A DNA stretch of 64,000 nucleotides from JADKIH01 sp964595205 (GTDB lineage: Bacteria; Bacteroidota; Bacteroidia; AKYH767-A; 2013-40CM-41-45), in contig CAZQOQ010000015.1 of NCBI GenBank assembly GCA_964595205.1, positions 186,001-250,000 of the forward strand, given 5' to 3'. The position numbers and the translations under genes were made by a program. Below are positions 26,267 through 35,251 of this stretch, one piece after another; within the stretch, counting starts at the first letter, position 1, and the number at the start of each line of letters is the position of its first letter. Below the pieces are notes generated by a model. The model worked only from the letters and a program-made list of their open reading frames with translations. It made no database searches and was not told the origin of the DNA.

Positions 26267-27529
26267 TTAACCAATGATAATTTTTCCCTGCAAAATTACT
26301 TTCTCTACTAAATTGTTTCCAAAATAATATGGAAGAAAAGAATAAGATGGAATTTCTTTTGTGATGAAAAGGTTTGCTTTTTTTCCCACTGCAATGCTTC
26401 CGAGTTCCGAACTCAGGTTCATTGCATAAGCCGAATTGGTGGTGGAGGCGATGATGGCCTCTTCCGGGGTCATTTTATATTGAATGCAGGCAAGTGAAAT
26501 CATCTGGTTCATGTTTCCGCTTGGGCAGCTGCCCGGGTTGAAATCACTCGAAATGGCAACCGGCAAACCTTCGCTGATCATCTTACGTGCTGGGGGACTT
26601 TGAAGTCCAAGGAAGAACTGCGCTCCGGGAAGGAGTACAGGCATCGTATCAGATGCTTTGAGAATTGCAATGTCGTTATCGTTTGCATATTCAAGGTGAT
26701 CTACGCTGATTGCATTTGATTCCACGCCGGCTTCGATTGCACCTGAATGACTCAGCTGCTCGGCATGAACCTTCGGTATGAGCCCGTGTTTGTGTGCAGC
26801 ATCAAAGAGTCTCAATGCATCCTCTTTAGTAAAATAATTCCGTTCGCAGAAAATGTCGCAATATTCTGCAAGCTTTTCCTTTTCAATGGCTGGCAACATT
26901 TCATGAATAATCAGGTCAAGGTATCCTTCCTTGTTTCCCCTGAACTCCTCCGGAACAGCATGTGCTCCTAAAAATGTTGCTTTAATAGCTAATGGTGACT
27001 TTTCTTTTAATCTGCGAATTACACGCAGCATCTTTAATTCGCTTGCAAGGTCGAGGCCATAACCACTTTTTATTTCAACGGCCCCGGTACCCAGTTTAAT
27101 GATTTCATTTAAACGGTTGAAAGACGTTTCAAACAATTCATCTTCCGATGCTTGCCTCAGTTTCCTTGCCGAATTATTAATGCCGCCGCCCCGGACGGCG
27201 ATCTCTTCGTAGGTCATTCCCTTTATTCTGTCAACAAATTCATTCTCTCTGGATCCGGCATAGACCAGGTGCGTATGTGAATCGCACCACGAAGGGAAAA
27301 TGATTTTCCCTGTAGCGTCAATAACAGTAACTCCGGGCTGATTTTTCCGGATCATGTTCGATTCATCGTCCGATTGCTTTCCAAATGAATGAATCAGTCC
27401 GTCCTTAATAAATACGTATGCATCTTCCAGGAATTTCATCTTATTCATTTCCGCGCCTGAATACTTTAACACAGGAGTTTGTTCTGTATGAACCAGGCAC
27501 TTGATATTTTCAATTAAGATGCTCATCAT
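26267..27529 (-). CDS. hutI: Imidazolonepropionase
   Basis: A roughly 420-residue metal-dependent amidohydrolase that opens 4-imidazolone-5-propionate to N-formimino-L-glutamate, the third step of histidine degradation. Metal and substrate motifs are SHTHLVYAGSRENEF near residue 80, EIKSGYGLD, KVHAEQLSHSGA, and SSDFNPGSCPSGNM. The longer frame begins with TTG at 27556; the ATG at 27529 (or the adjacent one at 27526) agrees better with the family start. It precedes ftcD, whose product uses its product. hutH and hutU are not in the window, so the pathway is split. Confidence 0.94.
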   Translation of the reverse strand: MMSILIENIKCLVHTEQTPVLKYSGAEMNKMKFLEDAYVFIKDGLIHSFGKQSDDESNMIRKNQPGVTVIDATGKIIFPSWCDSHTHLVYAGSRENEFVDRIKGMTYEEIAVRGGGINNSARKLRQASEDELFETSFNRLNEIIKLGTGAVEIKSGYGLDLASELKMLRVIRRLKEKSPLAIKATFLGAHAVPEEFRGNKEGYLDLIIHEMLPAIEKEKLAEYCDIFCERNYFTKEDALRLFDAAHKHGLIPKVHAEQLSHSGAIEAGVESNAISVDHLEYANDNDIAILKASDTMPVLLPGAQFFLGLQSPPARKMISEGLPVAISSDFNPGSCPSGNMNQMISLACIQYKMTPEEAIIASTTNSAYAMNLSSELGSIAVGKKANLFITKEIPSYSFLPYYFGNNLVEKVILQGKIIIG

Positions 27530-27728
27530 TATCGGATGCGGCGTCGAAATTAACAATTATAATAAAAGCATCCGAGGAGCCGCAACGAATATTCGAAATA
27601 TTCCGGACGTGAAAACTTTATTTATAAGTGAAAAATTTTAACTCTTTCTTACTCACATTGATGAAGTTATTAGTTTGTGTATGTTAATTGGATTTAATAA
27701 CAAAATGAATGCGATCGTATGAATTGAT

Positions 27729-27736
27729 TAATTTTG
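27729..27736 (+). promoter_or_regulatory. Possible -7 promoter box for aroC
   Basis: TAATTTTG at 27729-27736, only 7 nt before the aroC ATG, which would give a very short or absent leader. No matching -33 TTG is visible, so this is tentative. Confidence 0.35.
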
Positions 27737-27743
27737 ACGATTC

Positions 27744-28829
27744 ATGGCTGGAAATACATTCGGAAAAATATTTCGACTTACCACATTCGGTGAATCTCAC
27801 GGTGGCGGCATCGGTGGTGTCATCGATGGATGCCCTGCAGGTCTGAATTTGAACCTCGAAATGATCCGCTACGAAATGAGCCGGAGGAAACCCGGCCAAT
27901 CCATCGTCACTACATCAAGAAAGGAAGACGACCAGTTTGAGATATTATCGGGTGTGTATGAAGGGCAGACACTTGGTTCTCCGATCGCTTTTCTGATCAG
28001 GAATCTCGATTACAAACCATCCGATTACGATAATCTGAAAAACAGTTTTCGACCATCCCATGCAGATTTCACCTGGCAGGAGAAGTATGGAATAAGGGAT
28101 CACAGGGGAGGAGGACGTTCCAGTGCTCGTGAGACTGCCGCGCGTGTTTTTGCGGGGGCGATTGCAAAACAATTTTTGTCGGTGTCGGGAATCAGCATTG
28201 CCGCTTACGTCTCACAGGTGGGCCGAATTAAAACAGAAGCAGGGTACGCGGATCTGGATCTTTCACTGGTAGAAGAAAGCATCGTCCGTTGCCCGGATAT
28301 CGAAGTATCTGAACGGATGATCCAGTACATTGAAAAAATCAGGAATGAAGGTGACTCCACCGGTGGAATCATACAGTGTATCATAAAGAATTCACCTGCC
28401 GGTTTGGGAGAGCCCGTTTTCGACAAACTTCATGCTGACCTGGGAAAGGCAATGCTAAGCATCAATGCAGTTCATGGCTTTGAATATGGAAGCGGATTTG
28501 ACGGCGTAAGCATGAAGGGTTCCGAACACAATGATTTATTCCGGAAGGATGAGAACGGAAATATATTTACTTCAACCAATCATTCAGGTGGAATTCAGGG
28601 AGGGATCTCGAATGGCATGGATATTTTCTTTCGAGTGGCATTTAAGCCGGTTTCGTCAATTCTCAGGGAACAGCAAACCGTCAATGAAAAAGGAGAGGAA
28701 ATTTCCTTGGCCGCAAAAGGCCGTCACGATCCGTGTGTGGTTCCCAGGGCAGTTCCCATTGTCGAGGCAATGGCTGCACTCGTCATGGCAGATCATTCAT
28801 TAAGAAACAGAAATTCAAAATCAGATTGA
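27744..28829 (+). CDS. aroC: Chorismate synthase
   Basis: A 361-residue FMN-dependent enzyme turning 5-enolpyruvylshikimate 3-phosphate into chorismate, the last shared step of aromatic amino acid synthesis. All three family signatures are readable: GESHGGGIGGVIDGCPAG near residue 15, the DHRGGGRSSARETAARVFAGA block at about 115-135, and RHDPCVVPRAVPIVEAM near the C-terminus. Length is normal. aroE, two pathway steps earlier, is at 40844-41605, not clustered. It is followed after 69 nt by an envelope gene of unrelated function. Confidence 0.98.
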   Translation: MAGNTFGKIFRLTTFGESHGGGIGGVIDGCPAGLNLNLEMIRYEMSRRKPGQSIVTTSRKEDDQFEILSGVYEGQTLGSPIAFLIRNLDYKPSDYDNLKNSFRPSHADFTWQEKYGIRDHRGGGRSSARETAARVFAGAIAKQFLSVSGISIAAYVSQVGRIKTEAGYADLDLSLVEESIVRCPDIEVSERMIQYIEKIRNEGDSTGGIIQCIIKNSPAGLGEPVFDKLHADLGKAMLSINAVHGFEYGSGFDGVSMKGSEHNDLFRKDENGNIFTSTNHSGGIQGGISNGMDIFFRVAFKPVSSILREQQTVNEKGEEISLAAKGRHDPCVVPRAVPIVEAMAALVMADHSLRNRNSKSD

Positions 28830-28898
28830 ATTATTTTCGTTCACGATTTTAAACCATTAAATCAATCACCCAATTCAAACAGGTAATTAATCAATAAG

Positions 28899-31577
28899 AT
28901 GAAAAAAACTATTAAGTGGATCGCAATCATCATCGGAGTTTTATTTTTATTTCTGCTCATTGCTCCGTTTCTGTTTAAGGACAAAATCGTCGGCAAGATC
29001 AAGGAAGAGGCAAATAAAAACCTCAATGCTAAATTCAATTTCGGCGATTTCGATCTTTCGCTCATTCGGAGTTTCCCGAATCTCTCCATGAATTTGCAGG
29101 AACTCAGCATCATCAACCTTGCACCCTTCGAGGGCGATACACTCATCTATGCGAAAACTCTCGGTCTCACGATCGATATCATGAGTGTCATCAGCGGATC
29201 TGAAATTAAAATCAATAGTGTCAGCGTCGAGTCTCCTGTTATGAATTTCCTTGTTAATAAGGAACTCAAAGCGAACTGGGATATCGCCAAACCATCTGCA
29301 GGTACGGATGAAAAGCCGGGTGAACCGTCCGCTTTCAAGGCTACATTAAAAAAATATTCTCTCTCGAATGGCCGCATCGTTTATAATGACGAGTCCATGC
29401 CGTTCCTGCTGCGTCTCACGGGAGTAAATCATACCGGTAAGGGTGATTTTACACAGGATCTGTTTACGCTCATCACGAAGACGGAAGTGGAAAAGGCTGA
29501 TCTTGCCTATGGAGGCGTATATTATATTTCAAAATCGGCAGCGGATATAGATGCAGCCATCGACATGGACATGAAGAATTTCAAATTTACATTTAAGGAA
29601 AACAAAATTCTCCTGAATGAACTGCAACTGGGAGTCGACGGCTGGGTAGCCATGCCGGATACGAACATCGACATGGATCTCAAATTTAATGCGGCTAAAT
29701 CGGATTTCAGGAATTTCATCTCCATCGTACCGGCATTGTACTCCGAAAACTTTAAGGACATCAAAACATCGGGAAAAATGGCACTCGATGGTTTCATCAA
29801 AGGCAGATACAATGCTGCATCCATGCCCGGATTCGGAATTAACCTGAAGGTTGAAAATGGAATGTTCCAGTATCCTTCCCTGCCTTCTTCAGTTAAGAAT
29901 GTGTTCGTCGATCTCGTAGTGAATAATCCTGACGGAATTCCGGATCATACATTCATCAATCTTTCGAGATTTCATGTCGAAATGAACAACGATCCTTTTG
30001 ATGCAAAACTCGTTTTAAAAAATCCTGTGAGTGATCCGGATATTAACGCCTTCATGAAAGGGAAGATTGATCTTGCGGGCATTCAGAAATTCGTACCTCT
30101 GGAAAAAGGGACAACGCTAAGCGGAATCATTACTGCAGACGTTACTGCAATCGGACGGATGTCGTCCATCGAACAAAAGAAATTCGAGCAGTTCAATGCA
30201 AGCGGTAATTTCGGAATTTCCGGTATGAATTATTCATCCAAGGATATGAAGCAACCAGTGATGATAAATGCCCTGCAACTTACATTCAACCCTCAACGCG
30301 TTGCGCTGAATACTTTTGTCGCGAAGGTGGGAAAGAGCGATTTCAACGCTTCCGGTTCGCTCGACAATTTTCTCGCTTACGCAATCAGGGATGAAGTTTT
30401 GAGAGGGACACTCGAACTTGCATCATCAACTATCGATCTGAATGAATTCATGGTTGGCGAGACTGCTCCTGCGGAGAGTGGCGGTACAAAGACCGACAGC
30501 GGGCAAATTGCCGTGCTCGATATTCCTGCCAATATTGATTTCACTCTCGAAGCTGCCATCACCAATCTCATTTATCAGAATCTTACGATTAAAAATATTG
30601 CCGGTAAACTGGTGATCAAAGACAAGGCCATACGGATGCAGGATGTGGCAATGAATTTACTCGATGGTTCTCTGAATATGAGTGGCGGATACAGCTCGGC
30701 TGATATTAAAAAACCTACGTTCGACTTTTCTTTGAATGCGAAGAACTTCGATATACAGAAAACAACACAGGCATTCGAGACGGTGCAGAAGCTGGCGCCT
30801 ATTGCGAAAAACTGCAACGGTAAAATTTCAACAAGCATGACTGTTAAGGGTGATCTCGACGGTAAAATGTCGCCCGTCATGAGTTCGCTTGCCGGTGCGG
30901 GAAAACTTACAACCGGCACGGTAACCGTCACCAACTTCCCTGCATTTGTAAAGATCGCCGACGCGCTTAAAATGGACTCCTGGAAAAAACTCGAAATACC
31001 TCCGGTGAGTCCTTCGTTTAAATTTGTCAATGGCAGGGTATACGTAGATCCTTTCGAAATGAATGTGAATGGTATCAAATCAACAGTTGCCGGGTCGAAT
31101 GGTTTCGATCAGACGATTGATTACACTATGGCAACCCAGATTCCACGTTCAGCATTCGGAGGAGCAGCAAACAGCGTACTGAACAGTCTTGTTGCATCAG
31201 CAAATTCGAAGGGTGCAAATATGAGCGTTGGGGATGTTGTTCCGGTAAACATTACCATCGGCGGAACAGTGATGGATCCGAAGATTGGCACCGATTTGAA
31301 TAAGGCAGGAGCAAAGGCAATGGACGAGCTCAAAGCGAAAGCGAAGGAAGAATTCGACAGGCAAAAAGAAGCAGCGGAAGCGAAGGCCCGGGAGGAAGCT
31401 GACCGCCTGAAGAAGGAAGGAGAAGCGAAGCTCGATGCGGAAAAGAAAAAGGCTCAGGCAGAGGCCGAGCGTTTGAAAAAGGAAGCTGAAGCCAAAGCGA
31501 AAGCGCAGGCAGACAGCCTGAAGAAGGCCGGCGAGAAGGCTGCCAAGGATAAGTTGAAGGATTTATTCAAAAAGTAA
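28899..31577 (+). CDS. AsmA family envelope protein
   Basis: An 892-residue protein with one N-terminal transmembrane helix (about 5-27) and a long periplasmic beta-rich region. The start KKTIKWIAIIIGVLFLFLL, then the FGDFDLSLIRSFPNLSMNL segment, match the AsmA N-terminal domain, and the DKAIRMQDVAMNLLDGSLNMSGGY segment (about 565-590) matches the AsmA C-terminal domain. Related proteins (TamB, YhdP, AsmA) form bridge-like lipid conduits between membranes. The last 90 residues are a highly charged coiled coil (repeated EAKAREEADRLKKE-like units), an unusual addition. It is cotranscribed with the PorE-like gene, 3 nt away. Confidence 0.9.
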   Translation: MKKTIKWIAIIIGVLFLFLLIAPFLFKDKIVGKIKEEANKNLNAKFNFGDFDLSLIRSFPNLSMNLQELSIINLAPFEGDTLIYAKTLGLTIDIMSVISGSEIKINSVSVESPVMNFLVNKELKANWDIAKPSAGTDEKPGEPSAFKATLKKYSLSNGRIVYNDESMPFLLRLTGVNHTGKGDFTQDLFTLITKTEVEKADLAYGGVYYISKSAADIDAAIDMDMKNFKFTFKENKILLNELQLGVDGWVAMPDTNIDMDLKFNAAKSDFRNFISIVPALYSENFKDIKTSGKMALDGFIKGRYNAASMPGFGINLKVENGMFQYPSLPSSVKNVFVDLVVNNPDGIPDHTFINLSRFHVEMNNDPFDAKLVLKNPVSDPDINAFMKGKIDLAGIQKFVPLEKGTTLSGIITADVTAIGRMSSIEQKKFEQFNASGNFGISGMNYSSKDMKQPVMINALQLTFNPQRVALNTFVAKVGKSDFNASGSLDNFLAYAIRDEVLRGTLELASSTIDLNEFMVGETAPAESGGTKTDSGQIAVLDIPANIDFTLEAAITNLIYQNLTIKNIAGKLVIKDKAIRMQDVAMNLLDGSLNMSGGYSSADIKKPTFDFSLNAKNFDIQKTTQAFETVQKLAPIAKNCNGKISTSMTVKGDLDGKMSPVMSSLAGAGKLTTGTVTVTNFPAFVKIADALKMDSWKKLEIPPVSPSFKFVNGRVYVDPFEMNVNGIKSTVAGSNGFDQTIDYTMATQIPRSAFGGAANSVLNSLVASANSKGANMSVGDVVPVNITIGGTVMDPKIGTDLNKAGAKAMDELKAKAKEEFDRQKEAAEAKAREEADRLKKEGEAKLDAEKKKAQAEAERLKKEAEAKAKAQADSLKKAGEKAAKDKLKDLFKK

Positions 31578-31580
31578 ATT

Positions 31581-33518
31581 GTGAAGAAGGGTTTTAATGA
31601 GATTGTTCTTGTATGTTTCATTGCTTTATATGTTTTAGTCTGCTGCAGACTTCAGGCACAGGAAACTTCCTGTCCGAAGTCGGAGAATAAGAAAGCGATT
31701 AAATATTTCCAGGATGCCAGTGAGGCATTTAAAAACCGGAAATATGACGAGGCACTTAAGTATGCGGGAAAAGCTATCGATGAGGATCCGGACTTTGTTG
31801 ACGCTTACCAGTTGCAGGGTAAAATTGCTTTAAAGCGACGGGACGACAGGGAACTCGAGTTGAATTTCAAAAAGGTCATCGAATTGTGCCCTGACCTCGA
31901 TCCTGAAATTTATTTTCAACTCGGATGGCTTTATTTTGATCTGAAAAAATGGAAGGAATCAGAAGAATACCTTAAGAGATTTCTTGATTTCGATAAGATC
32001 AACGAGACTCATGCAGTGAATGCCGAGGGCATGCTGGCCAAATCCAGGCTCTATGCTCATCCAGTGCCTTTTAGCCCTGTTCCTGTCAAGGATATTTCTT
32101 CAGCAGATCCGGAATACCTTCCATACATTTCGCCTGACAACGAGCTTGCATTTTTTACACGCCGCTTTGAACTGGCAGATAAGAACATGCTCGTTCCACA
32201 GAGCGTGGAGAAATTCATGATCGCTCACCTTCAGCCGGATGGCTTTTATGACAGAGGGAAGCCGATGGAGGATCCGTTCAATCGGAGCAGCAGCAACAAT
32301 GAAGGGGGAGCTTCAATTACGATTGACAATAAACATCTTTTTTTTACTGTGAATGTGAAGGGAAATTTCGATATCTGCACTTCTGATTTTGTGGATGGCC
32401 ACTGGACAGAGATAAAAAATCTCGGTCCGAATATCAACGACCCCAAACAATGGGACTCTCAGCCTTCAATTTCTTCTGACGGCAAAACGCTTTATTTTGC
32501 CTCGGCGAAAGATTCATTGACAGGCATCGATATTTATAAGTCCGTCAAGGATGAAAGCGGCAACTGGAAAAGATCTGTGAAACTGGGAGCGAATATAAAT
32601 ACGAATGGCAACGACAAATCGCCGTTCATACACAGCGATAGCCGTACGCTTTATTTCTCATCGGACAGTTTACCCGGATTGGGCGGCTATGATATTTTTA
32701 AATGCAAGATGGATGAAAATGGAAACTGGGGGAAGCCGGTTAATCTCGGTTACCCGATCAACACCGATGCTGACGAAGTTGGTTTCTTCGTAAGCACAGA
32801 TGGACGCACAGGATATTTTGCATCGAACAAGTTAAACCACGGAGCGGGAGGCTTCGATATCTATTCCTTCGGTCTCTATCCGGAAGCGCGTCCTGATAAA
32901 GTTTATTTCCAAAAAGGGGACATTAACGGTCCGGAGAATAATGAAACGATAAGTGCAGCAGTTGAAATTAAGGATGCCGTAACGAATAAGATAAGTAAAA
33001 TAGAAGTCGATTCAGTTACCGGCGAATACGCATTCATCGTCAATATGGATCATGATCTCCTCGTTTCCATTAAGAAGGAAGGGTATGCTTTCGAGTCACA
33101 ATATATTTCTGCAAAGGATTCGAGTAATCTTGAAGTCAAAAAAGTGGATATCGAACTAAAAAAACTCATTGTCGGAGGACAATACACGATAAACGATATA
33201 TTATTCGGAACGAATAGTTATGAAATTAACGATACAATTAAAACGGTACTGAATGAGTTTTCAGTCTATTTAAACGAAAACCCAAAATTAATCGTCGCGC
33301 TTCAGGGTCATACCGATAATATCGGTGACCCGGCGAGTAATATGATTTTGTCGGAGAATCGTGCGAAGGCAGTTGCGGATTATCTTATTTCCCTCTCAAT
33401 AAATCCATCGAGAATTTCCTTCAGGGGTTTTGGTGAGACTAAGCCGATTGCCGACAATATAACTGAGTCAGGGCGGGCAAAGAACAGGCGGACGGTATTT
33501 GTAGTGACCTCAAAGTAA
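31581..33518 (+). CDS. TPR-PD40-CRD-OmpA envelope protein (PorE-like)
   Basis: A 645-residue exported protein. After a signal (about 1-27, with adjacent cysteines near residues 21-22 that could form a lipobox) come TPR repeats (about 36-150), a PD40/WD40-like beta-propeller (about 165-440) with repeated YFSS/YFAS blade motifs, a carboxypeptidase-regulatory-like domain (about 460-530), and an OmpA C-terminal domain with LQGHTDNIG and SENRAKAVADYL that binds peptidoglycan. This order equals PorE of the type IX secretion system, which ties the machine to the cell wall. Similar paralogues are common, so identity is not proven. The start is GTG, 3 nt behind the AsmA-family stop. Confidence 0.88.
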   Translation: MKKGFNEIVLVCFIALYVLVCCRLQAQETSCPKSENKKAIKYFQDASEAFKNRKYDEALKYAGKAIDEDPDFVDAYQLQGKIALKRRDDRELELNFKKVIELCPDLDPEIYFQLGWLYFDLKKWKESEEYLKRFLDFDKINETHAVNAEGMLAKSRLYAHPVPFSPVPVKDISSADPEYLPYISPDNELAFFTRRFELADKNMLVPQSVEKFMIAHLQPDGFYDRGKPMEDPFNRSSSNNEGGASITIDNKHLFFTVNVKGNFDICTSDFVDGHWTEIKNLGPNINDPKQWDSQPSISSDGKTLYFASAKDSLTGIDIYKSVKDESGNWKRSVKLGANINTNGNDKSPFIHSDSRTLYFSSDSLPGLGGYDIFKCKMDENGNWGKPVNLGYPINTDADEVGFFVSTDGRTGYFASNKLNHGAGGFDIYSFGLYPEARPDKVYFQKGDINGPENNETISAAVEIKDAVTNKISKIEVDSVTGEYAFIVNMDHDLLVSIKKEGYAFESQYISAKDSSNLEVKKVDIELKKLIVGGQYTINDILFGTNSYEINDTIKTVLNEFSVYLNENPKLIVALQGHTDNIGDPASNMILSENRAKAVADYLISLSINPSRISFRGFGETKPIADNITESGRAKNRRTVFVVTSK

Positions 33519-33533
33519 TTATGCTAAATTTGT
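33500..33533 (+). promoter_or_regulatory. Possible promoter for the MuiA-like gene
   Basis: TTG at 33500-33502, a 23-nt spacer and TAAATTTG at 33526-33533, with the ATG 24 nt downstream. The spacer is at the long end. Confidence 0.5.
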
Positions 33534-33557
33534 TTATCAGATAAATATCCAGTCGAA

Positions 33558-35162
33558 ATGAAAAATACAGTCATCTTTTTTTTATTATGCTCCATGATAA
33601 AAGTTTATGCTGAAAATGAGAAGAGCATTATCAAATCCGAAATCAAAGATGTAAAAGTGTATCTCTCCGGAGCCCAGATCACCCGAACTTTTAAAACAAA
33701 TGTGAATGGAGGCATCACCCGGCTTTCAGTAGAGAGTTTATCGTCTCAGATCGATAAAAATTCCATTACCGTTGCAGCAAAGGGAGACGTATTGATTCTA
33801 TCAACATCTTATTCCCTCGATTACCTGAAAGAAAAAAAGACCTCGCCTGAACTGAAGAGACTCAAAGATTCACTCGAGGTTCTCAACAATGATATGGGCG
33901 ATTTGAATATGCTCGAATCAGTTTATAGTGAAGAAGTAAATATGCTGAATGCGAATAAATCAACAGGTGGTGATAATGTCGGAGTGAATGCGGAGAATCT
34001 GAAAAAGGCAATCGATTTTTACCGCCAGCGGATGATCGAACTGAAGACGAAAATAATGGAGATTGATAAAAAGCAGTTAAAGCTCTCGGAGAAGATAAAA
34101 CGCGTTAACGAACAAATCGACGTCGAAAACGGCAGGATGAACCAACCGACCGGTACCATACTCGTAAATGTCTCGGCAAGTCAGAATACAACAATCGATG
34201 TGGAGCTTAGTTACTTTGCTCATGGTGCATCCTGGAAACCATCATATGATTTAAGAGCCAGAGACGTGAATAGCCCGGTGAGCCTGTTGTACAAAGCAAG
34301 CGTGAGCCAGAATACAGGTGAGAATTGGGAAAATGTTCATGTTGCATTGTCTACAGGTAATCCTTCACTGGGTGGAAATAAACCGTCATTATATCCCTGG
34401 TATCTTAAATATCAACCGGTATACGAACTTCAGTCGAGATCAGCAGCTTCATCCGCAAAACAAAGTAATGAACCTGCCATTCAGCTTGATCAGGTTATTG
34501 TTTCTGCCGGTGACAGCCGTACAACCAGGGATGTAACCCAGGTTCAGGAGAATCAACTGGTCACCGAATTCGATATCCAGGTACCATACACAGTGCTGTC
34601 TGACGGTAAAGAAGTAATGATGGATATACAGACGCATTCATTACCTGCATCCTTTGCATATTTCGGAACTCCTAAACTTGATAAAGATGCTTTTCTGATG
34701 GCCAGTATCACGGGGTGGGAAAAATTAAATCTGCTTCCTGGAAATTCCAACGTATACCTGGAAGGTAGTTATATAGGGCAATCTTATATTAATCCGGCTA
34801 CAACTACGGATACTTTAAACCTTTCTTTTGGGCGTGACAAACGTATAGTCATTAAAAGGGAAAAGGTGAAGGACATGAATACAGTTAAATTCATTGGTGG
34901 AAATGTTGAAAAAGATTTCCTGTATGAAATATCGGTACGAAACAATAAGAAAGAAGCAGTCACGCTTACAATTGACGATCAGGTTCCGCTGAAAACGGAC
35001 GAATCGATGAAAATTTCAACAGGGGAATTATCTGGTGGCAACTATAATGAAACCACCGGAATTGTCAGCTGGAAACTCGATCTTAAAGCCGGCGAAACGC
35101 GTAAAATAGTTTTTGGATATAAAGTCAGGTATCCGAAGGATAAGATCATCACCGGACTGTAA
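33558..35162 (+). CDS. MuiA-family protein (DUF4140/DUF4139)
   Basis: A 534-residue exported protein with a short signal peptide (about 1-18). It has the DUF4140 N-terminal domain, recognisable by IKDVKVYLSGAQITRTF, a coiled coil (about 85-190), and the DUF4139 domain from about 215 (ELSYFAHGASWKPSYDLRA and the closing WKLDLKAGETRKIVFGYKVRYP). This is the mucoidy-inhibitor MuiA-like family, whose biochemical role is undefined. Residues about 285-335 form a Ser/Gln/Asn-rich insertion (SRSAASSAKQSNEP and following) inside the DUF4139 domain. It lies between two envelope genes, fitting a surface role. Confidence 0.85.
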   Translation: MKNTVIFFLLCSMIKVYAENEKSIIKSEIKDVKVYLSGAQITRTFKTNVNGGITRLSVESLSSQIDKNSITVAAKGDVLILSTSYSLDYLKEKKTSPELKRLKDSLEVLNNDMGDLNMLESVYSEEVNMLNANKSTGGDNVGVNAENLKKAIDFYRQRMIELKTKIMEIDKKQLKLSEKIKRVNEQIDVENGRMNQPTGTILVNVSASQNTTIDVELSYFAHGASWKPSYDLRARDVNSPVSLLYKASVSQNTGENWENVHVALSTGNPSLGGNKPSLYPWYLKYQPVYELQSRSAASSAKQSNEPAIQLDQVIVSAGDSRTTRDVTQVQENQLVTEFDIQVPYTVLSDGKEVMMDIQTHSLPASFAYFGTPKLDKDAFLMASITGWEKLNLLPGNSNVYLEGSYIGQSYINPATTTDTLNLSFGRDKRIVIKREKVKDMNTVKFIGGNVEKDFLYEISVRNNKKEAVTLTIDDQVPLKTDESMKISTGELSGGNYNETTGIVSWKLDLKAGETRKIVFGYKVRYPKDKIITGL

Positions 35163-35199
35163 AATGCCCATTTTTTACCTGGTTGCAGGCCGTTTATTC

Positions 35200-35230
35200 T
35201 TGACTGCCTTCGATTAATTCCGTTGATTTG
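35200..35230 (+). promoter_or_regulatory. Possible promoter for the T9SS type B cargo gene
   Basis: TTG at 35200-35202, 20-nt spacer, then TTGATTTG at 35223-35230, one mismatch from TAnnTTTG. It overlaps the first in-frame TTG codon of the downstream frame, which argues for a later start. Confidence 0.35.
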
Positions 35231-35251
35231 CATATTCCCATCTGTCTTGTT

